In this document: positions 34,952 to 42,591 of the stretch, piece by piece
How the letters are laid out: each line of letters opens with the position of its first letter
Numbering within the stretch: position 1 is the first letter of the stretch
Virus record (IMG/VR): IMGVR_UViG_3300008262_000232
Span: 1 to 46,230 of that record
Length of the DNA stretch: 46,230 bases
Source: a virus
Strand: one strand, 5' to 3'
Position numbers and translations under genes: made by a program
The notes under the pieces: generated by a model
The model's input: the letters and a program-made list of their open reading frames with translations, nothing else
What the model was told of the DNA's origin: nothing
Databases searched by the model: none

Positions 34952-37327
34952 ATGGATTTGTTTAATCCATCACCAATTTTAAATTATTCACATATGACTC
35001 ATGACTTAGATTTGAGTAAGCTTGACAACCCATATATACAAGTTGTATGGGAGGATTTCGCTGAAAACTTTACTCAAGAAAAAATTAAAAGCGTAAGACA
35101 ATACTTTCAAAAAAAGTATCAATCTACTAACGTAAACGTAATTACTAAAACTAAAACTGTTGATGATGACACGGTACATAACGTTGATATCTCATTCAAT
35201 ATTTTAGATAAAAATTACCAATTAGAATTAGTTAAGTCTTATCTCAAATCTAAGTCAAATGAGGATTTGTATGATGATATCTTTAAATTGGACAATGCAG
35301 TTGATAGTAAACTCATATTAAATCAAACTGAAGTAACTCCATTTAAAAAATGGTTTATTAAGAACATTGAGTTTTCAAATTTCTTATCATATGGTGAAAA
35401 TCAAAGACTTGATTTTGATAAATGTGATGGTATATCAGTAGTTGAGTCTAACCCACCTAACTTTGGAGGAAAGACAGTTCTTTCAGTGGATTTATTATTG
35501 TTCTTATTTTTTAATGAAACAACAAAGACTACAAAGGCTGAAGAAATATTTAATAGATTTACCGATAAAAACTCGGTAGTTGTTAAAGGTGAAATCATGA
35601 TTGATGGTGAGGACTACATTATCGTTAGAAAGATTGAAAGAAAACTTTCGAAAAGTAATGATTGGAATGTTAAAACTGAATTAGATTTCTTTAAGAAATT
35701 ATCAGACGGTAGTTTACAGAATTTCACTGGTGAACAACGTAGAGAAACGGAAGCATTTATTAAAACATCAATAGGTTCTAAAGATGATTTCTTGATGACT
35801 ATCCTAACAACTGCGACAAACTTAGAGGATTTAATTGATTCTAAACCTACTGCAAGAGGACAGGTCCTTTCAAGGTTCATGGGATTAGATTTTTTAAAGA
35901 AAAAAGAAGAATCGGCTAAAGAACTTTATTCTGATTTTTCTAAATCAATGTTATCTAATGTTTATAACAGTGAACAACTTAAAAATGAAATTCAGGAAAA
36001 CATTGAAAAAATAGATAGTCTTAAGAACGATAATTTAGAGTTAGAAAAAACTTTAAGTGATGTTATTGTTAGGATTGGTAAAGGTCAAGAATATCGTGAT
36101 AATTTATTAAAGAGTAAGTTTACTGACATCGATAAGGAGATTAGTTTATTACAACCTGATAAAGTTAATAGTGAGATAAGTTCTATTAATTTACAGAAAT
36201 CTAATGTTGTATCCCAACTTAATGAGATAAAAGTTATTGAACCTTCTCAATACTATCATGAAGATGAACATGATAAAATTAAATCGGAATACCAAGTACA
36301 ATACCGAAAGAAAGTTGAAACTGAAACTAAAATATCTTCGTTAGAACAGTTAAAGAGTTCAGTAAGTGATGGTATTAAGTGTGAACACTGTGGTATTGAA
36401 CTTATGAATGCTGCAATAACACAATCAAAGATTGCTGAACTTGACGGACTTATTGTGCAAAAAACCCAAATTGAGGGGGTTATGTCTGAGTTATCAGGTA
36501 AGGAACAAGGTTTTGTCCAACTTAAAAAAGACTTTGATGAGTATGAAAAAAATAAATTAGTTAAAGAAAAGTTAGAAGTTAGTATTGAGAGTTTTGATTT
36601 GAAAATTGAAAACTTAAATAACAAACTAACAAAGTATCAAGAAATTCAAGATAAGATTTCAGAGAATACCAAAATTGATGCTCAATTAATCAAAGCTGGA
36701 ATGAGACTTGATGAACTTGATGCTGAGAAAAGAGGAGTTGAAAACAAAATTAACACTAATAATTTTACAATAAAAAATTCTGAAGATAAAATTGATTCTA
36801 ATAAAAAGTTAATAGAAAAAATTAAAGAAGAATCCGAGAAAGAAAAAATATACAAAATATATTTAGAAATCTTTGGTAAGAATGGTATCTCAAAAATGAT
36901 TATGAAAACGATGATGCCTTTGATAAATTCAGAATTACAAAGGTTATTAGAGGATAGTTCACACTTTAGATTAGAGATTAGAATTAATGATAAGAATGAA
37001 GTTGAATTCATTATGATTGATAACAATACACAAGTTGAAAAATTAATGGCTTCAGGTTCAGGATATGAAAGGACCATAGCATCATTAGCTTTAAGAGCGG
37101 TGTTGAGTAAAATCTGTTCATTACCAAAACCAAATATTATTGTATTTGATGAGGTGTTTGGTAAAATTTCTAATGATAACTTGGATATGGTTTCTGAATT
37201 CTTTACAAAGATTAAAGAATATTTTGAAAAGATTTTTGTAATCACTCACAACCCATTAGTAACCAATTGGTCAGACAATATTATTAGAATTAAAAAAATT
37301 GATAATATTAGTTTTGTAACTCAGTAA
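34952..37327 (+). CDS. 46: Recombination endonuclease subunit gp46-like (Rad50/SbcC)
   Basis: This 791-residue SMC-like ATPase pairs with gp47. A Walker A-like loop lies in NPPNFGGKTVLSVDLLLF (Lys174-Thr175); its first position is Pro rather than the usual Gly. Two long coiled-coil arms flank a zinc hook with C-x-x-C at Cys477/Cys480 (IKCEHCGIEL). The C-terminal lobe has the ABC signature-like LMASGSGYERTIASLALRAV and Walker B IIVFDEVFGKI, followed by the D-loop region and FVITHNP, the H-loop histidine. It is longer than T4 gp46 (560 residues) because of an N-terminal extension of about 130 residues and longer arms. Confidence 0.87.
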   Translation: MDLFNPSPILNYSHMTHDLDLSKLDNPYIQVVWEDFAENFTQEKIKSVRQYFQKKYQSTNVNVITKTKTVDDDTVHNVDISFNILDKNYQLELVKSYLKSKSNEDLYDDIFKLDNAVDSKLILNQTEVTPFKKWFIKNIEFSNFLSYGENQRLDFDKCDGISVVESNPPNFGGKTVLSVDLLLFLFFNETTKTTKAEEIFNRFTDKNSVVVKGEIMIDGEDYIIVRKIERKLSKSNDWNVKTELDFFKKLSDGSLQNFTGEQRRETEAFIKTSIGSKDDFLMTILTTATNLEDLIDSKPTARGQVLSRFMGLDFLKKKEESAKELYSDFSKSMLSNVYNSEQLKNEIQENIEKIDSLKNDNLELEKTLSDVIVRIGKGQEYRDNLLKSKFTDIDKEISLLQPDKVNSEISSINLQKSNVVSQLNEIKVIEPSQYYHEDEHDKIKSEYQVQYRKKVETETKISSLEQLKSSVSDGIKCEHCGIELMNAAITQSKIAELDGLIVQKTQIEGVMSELSGKEQGFVQLKKDFDEYEKNKLVKEKLEVSIESFDLKIENLNNKLTKYQEIQDKISENTKIDAQLIKAGMRLDELDAEKRGVENKINTNNFTIKNSEDKIDSNKKLIEKIKEESEKEKIYKIYLEIFGKNGISKMIMKTMMPLINSELQRLLEDSSHFRLEIRINDKNEVEFIMIDNNTQVEKLMASGSGYERTIASLALRAVLSKICSLPKPNIIVFDEVFGKISNDNLDMVSEFFTKIKEYFEKIFVITHNPLVTNWSDNIIRIKKIDNISFVTQ

Positions 37328-37342
37328 TTTAGTTTATATTAG
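37312..37342 (+). promoter_or_regulatory. Bacteroidetes-type promoter candidate before the sigma operon
   Basis: TTTTG (37312-37316) and TATATTAG (37335-37342), 18 bases apart, resemble the Bacteroidetes housekeeping pattern TTTG ... TANNTTTG with one mismatch in the second box. It lies 13 bases before ATG 37356 and would let host RNA polymerase transcribe the phage sigma factor. Confidence 0.4.
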
Positions 37343-37355
37343 CAAAAAATATATT

Positions 37356-37865
37356 ATGAAGTACATCTTATTCTTGTTTGGTAAATCTGATAATCAAGAA
37401 ATTTTTGTTGAAAAGGTTGGGAAATTTTTAAGTATGGCAATGCAAAGTGATTCCGTAAGGTTTTATTTTGGAGATACTGCAGCTGTTTTTACCTTTGAAA
37501 CTGATTTCAACTTAAAGAATGTTACATCTCATTTAGATGAGTTGTTTAGTAAACCTGAAATAATTTATTTTTTATTACCCTATCAAACTGACAAATTGTC
37601 AGTAAAACTTGACGCAATTACACAAACTCACTTGTTTGGCACTGATGATGATATAATTTCAGAAGAAGAATTTTTAAATATTATTAAGGAACGAGTGGAA
37701 AAAAACATTATCTTTGAAGACGAAGAAGATGATGAGATTGACTTGTGTTATAGTAAAAAAGTAAAAGAACCATCTTTGGATGATATTTTAGATAAAATTT
37801 CTGATAGTGGAATGAATTCTTTAAGTGAAAACGAAAAAGAAATATTAAGCAAATACTCAAAATAA
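37356..37865 (+). CDS. Hypothetical protein upstream of the sigma factor (169 aa)
   Basis: The first 110 residues have an alpha/beta look (KYILFLFGKSDNQEIFVEKV, EIIYFLLPYQTD). An acidic stretch (EDEEDDEID) follows, then a C-terminal segment PSLDDILDKISDSGMNSLSE with a helical end, resembling the short C-terminal motif found on several Bacteroidetes proteins (L-D-x-I-x-x-x-G-x-x-S-L-x-x-x-E). I recognise no enzymatic family. The gene is 5 bases from the sigma gene, so the two are one unit; it might modulate the sigma factor or RNA polymerase, but nothing proves this. Confidence 0.55.
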   Translation: MKYILFLFGKSDNQEIFVEKVGKFLSMAMQSDSVRFYFGDTAAVFTFETDFNLKNVTSHLDELFSKPEIIYFLLPYQTDKLSVKLDAITQTHLFGTDDDIISEEEFLNIIKERVEKNIIFEDEEDDEIDLCYSKKVKEPSLDDILDKISDSGMNSLSENEKEILSKYSK

Positions 37866-37870
37866 ATTAT

Positions 37871-38671
37871 ATGAAAGAAAAAAACTCATCAATTCCGATT
37901 AACCAAGAAGAAATTCAACATTATCTAAAAGATATTCGTAGAATTAAGGTTATGACACCTGAACGAGAGAAAGAATTGGCAAAGATGATTCAATCGGGTG
38001 ACATCTCAGAACAAGAAAGACAACGAATAAACAAAGAGTTGTTAGAAGGTAATTTACGATTTGTTATTACCGTTGCTAAACAATACCAAAATCAAGGGTT
38101 GGATTTTCCTGATTTGATAGCTGAAGGTAATTTAGGGTTAATGAAAGCAATTCAAAACTTTGACTGGTCAAAAAACCTACGTTTTATATCATACGCAGTA
38201 TGGTGGGTTAAACAATCAATCTTACAATCTTTAAATGACAATGCTCGTACCATACGATTACCGGTAAACGTTGTACAAGATTTACAAAGAGCAAAAAAAC
38301 AAGTTGAGAATAGTGGTGGTAAGTTAGAAGACAAGTTTGAAAATTTACCATCTATTATTGACTTGGACATGTATATTAATGAAGAAGGTGATACTTTAGT
38401 TGATATTATTAAGAACGAAGATGCTGATATGCCTGATGCGGTTTTTAGTAATGATGGGGTATTAAAATCACAACTGATGTCAATACTTGGTATTTTAGAT
38501 GAAAGAGAAAAAGTAATCATACAGGACTATTTTGGTATCTCAGGGACACCAAGAACATTAGAAGATATTGGTGGTGACTTTAATCTTACGAAAGAAAGAG
38601 TTCGACAAATTAAAGAAAAGGCATTACGAAAATTAAGGAACGAGAGTTCGATTTTATTCGACTACTTGTAG
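37871..38671 (+). CDS. RNA polymerase sigma-70 factor, RpoD-like
   Basis: This 266-residue sigma factor has a full set of regions: 1.2 (EEIQHYLKDIRRIKVMTPER), 2 (GNLRFVITVAKQYQNQGLDF, LIAEGNLGLMKAIQNFD, FISYAVWWVKQSILQSL), 3 (TIRLPVNVVQDLQRA) and 4 (LDEREKVIIQDYFGI, TLEDIGGDFNLTKERVRQIK). It lacks the long 1.1 and non-conserved regions, as does the short RpoD of Bacteroidetes, and resembles it more than T4 gp55. It probably reprograms host RNA polymerase for middle or late phage promoters. The recurrent TATTTAT box is a candidate target. A terminator follows 8 bases after the stop. Confidence 0.88.
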   Translation: MKEKNSSIPINQEEIQHYLKDIRRIKVMTPEREKELAKMIQSGDISEQERQRINKELLEGNLRFVITVAKQYQNQGLDFPDLIAEGNLGLMKAIQNFDWSKNLRFISYAVWWVKQSILQSLNDNARTIRLPVNVVQDLQRAKKQVENSGGKLEDKFENLPSIIDLDMYINEEGDTLVDIIKNEDADMPDAVFSNDGVLKSQLMSILGILDEREKVIIQDYFGISGTPRTLEDIGGDFNLTKERVRQIKEKALRKLRNESSILFDYL

Positions 38672-38679
38672 AAAAAATA

Positions 38680-38713
38680 AAAACCTTCTATTTATTATGA
38701 TAGAGGGTTTTTT
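38680..38713 (+). terminator. Rho-independent terminator after the sigma gene
   Basis: AAAACCTTCTAT (38680-38691) pairs with ATAGAGGGTTTT (38700-38711) with one G-T wobble around an 8-base loop, followed by T residues. It ends the sigma operon. Confidence 0.82.
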
Positions 38714-38734
38714 ATTTTATTAAAAAAAATTATT

Positions 38735-39064
38735 ATGAAAAATTTTATTGAGTTAGTAAAAAAATATAAATTATATATTTTATCCGCATTATTTGTGATT
38801 TTCTTTTTTAGGTCGTGTAGTAAATCAGGACAGGTAAACAAATTAGAAAAGTCCGAAATAAAAAAGGAAAAAATGATAGATAGTTTAAGTAATGTGATTA
38901 AGAGTCAGGATTACACTATCAATAACATTTCAGAAGTTATTCGACTTGAAAAAGTTAAAGTCCATACTGAATATGATAATTATATTTCAAGTAAAGATAG
39001 AGGTGAACAACTTATGGAACTACATATGATAGTTAAACAAAATATTAAAGATTTACAAAAATGA
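38735..39064 (+). CDS. Membrane-anchored coiled-coil protein (109 aa)
   Basis: A basic N-terminus (ELVKKYK) precedes one membrane segment (LYILSALFVIFFF) and a polar, helical remainder with heptad-like spacing (KLEKSEIKKEKMIDSLSNVI). One N-terminal anchor with a periplasmic coiled coil is the shape of phage inner-membrane spanins (Rz-like), but similar small proteins have other roles. It overlaps the next membrane protein by 4 bases (ATGA), supporting a shared membrane function near the lysis genes. Confidence 0.5.
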   Translation: MKNFIELVKKYKLYILSALFVIFFFRSCSKSGQVNKLEKSEIKKEKMIDSLSNVIKSQDYTINNISEVIRLEKVKVHTEYDNYISSKDRGEQLMELHMIVKQNIKDLQK

Positions 39065-39813
39065 GTAAAATTTGGGAATGGATAAAGAATAATCCTAATA
39101 GGACCATGTTTTTGGTCCCTATTTTTTTAGTTGCAGGTATTTCCATTTCACACGTAGTCTCATGGTATGATATTGCAAATCCTTTTAGTTGGGCGGTTTA
39201 TTTGTCAATTGCTATTGAGGTTGGGGCAATGACCGCTTTAGTTGCGGCTACTAATAAAATTAAAGGTGGCGTTTGGTTTATGTTTGGTCTTATCACATTA
39301 ATTCAAATGATAGGGAATGTATTCTTCTCATATAAAGAAATTGATTCTAATAGTGACTTATTTAAATCTTGGGTAGAACTTACAGGTCCTTTATTTGAAG
39401 GGTTAGGTTCTGACCCTTCAGATATTATATCACAAAAGAGATGGTTGGCATTTTTAGAGGGTGGATTACTTCCGATAATATCTTTAACTTCCTTACATTT
39501 CTTCACCAAGTATGATAGTGGTAAAAATAATGATGAAATCGTAAAAGAAGATAAGGAAAAATACATTGAAGATGTAAAATTAAAGATAACCCAAGAAGAA
39601 CCTCAGCAAGTTGAAATTGAACATTCATTCCAAGATGAAATTACTGATGTTAATTTTAAAAAATTTATAGAAGAAGAAGTAAGTGACCAAGTTACCGACC
39701 AAGTTATCGTACATGATGAGGTTACAGAAACTTTTGATACTAATGAATCTGATACACAGGAGGAAAAAAACGAAAACGATAAAAAAAGAATTGTGTATTC
39801 TAAAACTGTTTAA
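39061..39813 (+). CDS. Multi-spanning membrane protein with acidic tail (250 aa)
   Basis: Four hydrophobic segments are visible in the first about 165 residues: MFLVPIFLVAGISISHVV, WAVYLSIAIEVGAMTALVAA, GGVWFMFGLITLIQMIGNVF and FLEGGLLPIISLTSLHFF. The rest (about 85 residues) is strongly acidic and polar (DEITDVNFKKFIEEEVSDQV). I recognise no family. Size and topology differ from small holins, yet its place before the amidase gene makes a holin-like or envelope role conceivable. Confidence 0.5.
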   Translation: MSKIWEWIKNNPNRTMFLVPIFLVAGISISHVVSWYDIANPFSWAVYLSIAIEVGAMTALVAATNKIKGGVWFMFGLITLIQMIGNVFFSYKEIDSNSDLFKSWVELTGPLFEGLGSDPSDIISQKRWLAFLEGGLLPIISLTSLHFFTKYDSGKNNDEIVKEDKEKYIEDVKLKITQEEPQQVEIEHSFQDEITDVNFKKFIEEEVSDQVTDQVIVHDEVTETFDTNESDTQEEKNENDKKRIVYSKTV

Positions 39814-39826
39814 AATTTAATGGTTG

Positions 39827-40432
39827 ATGAATGAAATCATTAAATACGGTAAATTTAAACCAACAGGTAAACAAAAAAAGAAAAATCAAATAATTCTTGT
39901 TCATACTTCTAGACCAATAGAATCTTATTTATCAGGGTTAAAATATAGATTCAATGGAAAATATCAAAAAATTCCAAATTATTTAATCAGTAGAGACGGT
40001 AAAATATTACAATTACTGTCAAATACTGAGTATTCCAGTTTTTTTAATTCACCTGATATAAACCGTAATTCAATAATTATTTCATTAGAAAATTTAGGTT
40101 GGTTACATAAAGAACCTTTAAATGATTATTACGTTAACTGGATTGGTGATATTTATAAGGGAGATGTTTTCGAAAGAAAGTGGAGAGATTATTTTTTTTG
40201 GCAACCTTATACAACAATACAGTTAGAAAACACTGCAAAACTCTGTAAGATGTTGTTTAATGAAGTTTCAATTGAAAATAATGTTTTGGGTCACAACACC
40301 AAAATAAGTGGGATTGAGAAGTACGAAGGAGTGGTGAGTAGGAGTAATTTCGGAATGGAATTTACAGATGTAAGTCCAGCATTTAATTTTGAAATATTTT
40401 TAAAAAACATAGAAAATGAACAATACACATGA
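39827..40432 (+). CDS. N-acetylmuramoyl-L-alanine amidase endolysin (Amidase_2/PGRP fold)
   Basis: Start ATG 39827 is preferred over the in-frame TTG three bases earlier. The 201-residue protein fits the zinc amidases related to T7 lysozyme: His26 in IILVHTSR and His156 in VLGHNTK are zinc ligands, and Asp181 in FTDVSPAFNF fits the third ligand position. NYLISRDGKI and SIIISLENLGWL match conserved strands, and TTIQLENTAKLCKMLF the helix after the active site. It cuts the bond between muramic acid and the peptide stem at lysis. No signal peptide is present, so release through a holin is expected. It overlaps the next gene by 17 bases. Confidence 0.78.
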   Translation: MNEIIKYGKFKPTGKQKKKNQIILVHTSRPIESYLSGLKYRFNGKYQKIPNYLISRDGKILQLLSNTEYSSFFNSPDINRNSIIISLENLGWLHKEPLNDYYVNWIGDIYKGDVFERKWRDYFFWQPYTTIQLENTAKLCKMLFNEVSIENNVLGHNTKISGIEKYEGVVSRSNFGMEFTDVSPAFNFEIFLKNIENEQYT

Positions 40433-41021
40433 TGAAATAAAGAATTTATTGAAAGCTTCAAGAAACATGCTTTCTAGCACAATAAATGAAGAACAAGTAA
40501 AAAATATCAGACAAAAATATTCATTACTTACTGAAGAAGAATATGAGACAGGTTCGTCTGTTGTTGATAAAATGAACATTACAAAATCAGTTGAAGATAG
40601 AATTGATGATGATGTAAAGTCAAAGAAAGATAAATCTCAAGCTTATAGAATTTCTGGAGGTATCTTAGTTTTAAATGGTAAAGAACAATCAGAATTAGAA
40701 TTAACAACAGATGAAAAAATTGCTTTCCAAGAAACAATGGATGAGTTTGTTGCTGAAGTATCTGATTTGGTTGATTTTAATAAATTAAATGTTTATACCA
40801 ACAATGTTGAATGGTCAGGAAAAATAATTGATTTTGATATTGAATTTTTCTTTTCCATTGGAGAGGAAAATGGTATGTACATTAATGGTGATATGATTAA
40901 GACCGACCAAAACTTTTTAGATTTATTAGGTAAGTTAAAAACTTATTATGAAAAATTTAAATCTAAATGGGCGAAAGTATTAGCATCAAGGAAAAAAACT
41001 AAAAAAGAAGATGAAGAATAA
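40416..41021 (+). CDS. Hypothetical virion-like protein (201 aa)
   Basis: The ATG at 40416 overlaps the amidase end by 17 bases. The N-terminus (DEIKNLLKASRNMLSSTINE) is amphipathic, followed by an acidic linker and a folded middle part (YRISGGILVLNGKEQSELEL, VDFNKLNVYTNNVEWSGKII). The C-terminus is basic (SRKKTKKEDEE). I recognise no family. Similar layouts (helical head, globular core, charged end) occur in scaffold- or virion-associated proteins of large phages, but no function can be assigned. Confidence 0.5.
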   Translation: MNNTHDEIKNLLKASRNMLSSTINEEQVKNIRQKYSLLTEEEYETGSSVVDKMNITKSVEDRIDDDVKSKKDKSQAYRISGGILVLNGKEQSELELTTDEKIAFQETMDEFVAEVSDLVDFNKLNVYTNNVEWSGKIIDFDIEFFFSIGEENGMYINGDMIKTDQNFLDLLGKLKTYYEKFKSKWAKVLASRKKTKKEDEE

Positions 41022-41349
41022 TATTGTTGGTGTTTTATTTTTAATTATAATCGGTTTGTTTGTTTATGAAAGTATTACAACTAACAAAATAAAAACTGAT
41101 GTTGAAAAGTATCGAACTTCAATAGATAGCCTCCAAACAAAAATTGATTCAGTATCTTTAATTAATAAAGAATTGGACAATAAATTAGCGGAACTTGATA
41201 CGAATATTGCTGAAATTACTCAAGAAATTGAATTGGTTGATAACAACATAAACGTTATAAAAAACAAAACAAATGAAAAAGTTGATATTGTTGACCATTA
41301 TGACAACGCTGAGCTTAATCAGTTTTTCACAGGTAGATACGGGAATTAA
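41011..41349 (+). CDS. Inner-membrane spanin-like protein (112 aa)
   Basis: One N-terminal membrane segment (IVGVLFLIIIGLFVYESI) is followed by a continuous coiled coil (IDSLQTKIDSVSLINKELD, IAEITQEIELVDNNINVIK) and a conserved-looking end (AELNQFFTGRYGN). This is the architecture of Rz-type inner-membrane spanins, which span the periplasm and fuse membranes in the last step of lysis. Its last 77 bases are shared, in another frame, with the start of the next gene, whose product has a signal peptide. That nested layout is characteristic of Rz/Rz1-like pairs. Assignment is by architecture, not by similarity. Confidence 0.55.
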   Translation: MKNNIVGVLFLIIIGLFVYESITTNKIKTDVEKYRTSIDSLQTKIDSVSLINKELDNKLAELDTNIAEITQEIELVDNNINVIKNKTNEKVDIVDHYDNAELNQFFTGRYGN

Positions 41350-41695
41350 AGACACAACTAAAGTTATTATTAGTTCTCAAGTTGCTAGAAAGATTGCGAA
41401 AGACTTAGTTAGATTGGATGGGTGTATTCAGGAGAATCAAGAATTATATTCTAAAATATCATTGATTGAGGACCGAGAAAAACAAAAAGATGGTAAGATT
41501 AAGTTTTTAGAAGAGAAAGATTCTCATAATCAAGAAATTATTCATGATAAAGATTTACAGATTTATCAGTACGAACATCTTACTGATGATTTACAGAATG
41601 AAATAAAAACCACTAATGATAAATTCATTTGGTGGAGACGAGGAACTATCGCTAGTGGTGGTGTAATAATTTTACTTTTAATCTTTGCGTTATAA
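41273..41695 (+). CDS. Exported coiled-coil protein with C-terminal membrane anchor (140 aa)
   Basis: The start is nested in the 3' end of the previous gene, out of frame. The N-terminus (MKKLILLTIMTTLSLISFS) looks like a cleavable signal peptide without a lipobox. A charged coiled-coil body follows (QENQELYSKISLIEDREKQK), and the C-terminus has a membrane segment (IASGGVIILLLIFAL) preceded by WWRRG. The signal peptide plus overlap suggests the partner of a two-component spanin, but a true outer-membrane spanin would be a short lipoprotein, and this one has a membrane anchor instead. It may be a different type of periplasmic spacer. Confidence 0.55.
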   Translation: MKKLILLTIMTTLSLISFSQVDTGIKDTTKVIISSQVARKIAKDLVRLDGCIQENQELYSKISLIEDREKQKDGKIKFLEEKDSHNQEIIHDKDLQIYQYEHLTDDLQNEIKTTNDKFIWWRRGTIASGGVIILLLIFAL

Positions 41696-42591
41696 TGAAA
41701 TTAAAAGAAAATTTAACTGACGATTTTAAACAAAAAGTTGGTAATTATATTATGGGACAACATGATATATCATCAAATCCCGAAGGTGCTGTAACTGGTT
41801 TTCAAACTATAAATAAACTGAATAGTGAATTAACAGAAAAAAAAATGAAAAACAAACCAATTAAGAAAGGGTTTAAAAAAAGTAATATTACTGATTTGGT
41901 TGGTAACGATAAGATGGATTTACCTATCGGTAAATTATATTCAATTGGTAAATCTCAAACTAATGAAGATAAAAGAGCTAAAGAACAATTTAAATTAGAT
42001 TTAAAAAACGACCCTGAATTCCAAGATATTAAGAAAGATGCTGGTGAATTCGGAACTCCAAATGTATCACTTAACGACCCATTTATCAAAAAGAAAAAAT
42101 ATAAGCACATTCCTAAAATTGAGAAAATAGATGAAGAATGGTCTGAGAAATATAAGAAAAGTATAGATTGTAAGAATCCAAAAGGATTCTCACAAAAAGC
42201 TCATTGTCAAGGAAGAAAAAAGAAAGGGGAACAAAGTGAAGCGACAGGTGCTGGTTCTGCTGGAGGTTTTATGGCACCTGTAGGGTTTGACCCTAACAGT
42301 GATTTTGTTAAAAGAAGTTTTTCAGAAAAACCTAAAAAAATTGAAACAAAAGAAGCTACAGGTGTTGGTTCATCTGGTTCATATGAAACCACTGGAGCTT
42401 GGGCTAAATCAACAAATAAAAAAGATTGGAGAGGTGCTTCTAAGACACAAATACCCGGAGGTAAATTTGTTCAGGTTAAGAAAAAATGTAAAAAGTTTCC
42501 ATATTGTAATCAAGGTGATATTAAAGCATTGAATATATGGGAAAATGAAACTTTAAAAAAAGTTATATCTAATCAAATCAAGTATGGATGA
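41695..42591 (+). CDS. Basic virion-associated-like protein with CKNPKGFSQKAHC motif (298 aa)
   Basis: Coupled to the previous gene by TAATG. The N-terminal half is lysine-rich and helical. Around residues 160-180 is CKNPKGFSQKAHCQGRKKKG, a Cys-basic motif I have met in structural proteins of environmental T4-like phages. Gly/Ser/Ala-rich segments follow (ATGAGSAGGFMAPVG, ATGVGSSGSYETTGAW), and then KKCKKFPYCNQGD. The repeated ATG(A/V)GS(A/S)G phrase suggests processing or linker sites. The protein is probably part of the capsid or its internal content. Function not established. Confidence 0.5.
   Translation: MKLKENLTDDFKQKVGNYIMGQHDISSNPEGAVTGFQTINKLNSELTEKKMKNKPIKKGFKKSNITDLVGNDKMDLPIGKLYSIGKSQTNEDKRAKEQFKLDLKNDPEFQDIKKDAGEFGTPNVSLNDPFIKKKKYKHIPKIEKIDEEWSEKYKKSIDCKNPKGFSQKAHCQGRKKKGEQSEATGAGSAGGFMAPVGFDPNSDFVKRSFSEKPKKIETKEATGVGSSGSYETTGAWAKSTNKKDWRGASKTQIPGGKFVQVKKKCKKFPYCNQGDIKALNIWENETLKKVISNQIKYG

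Noticed and set aside
36682-37245. Minus-strand ORF of 187 residues opposite gp46
   Set aside because: It is antisense to the conserved signature and Walker B region of gp46; its Leu/Ser/Ile-rich sequence is typical of shadow frames in A/T-rich DNA.
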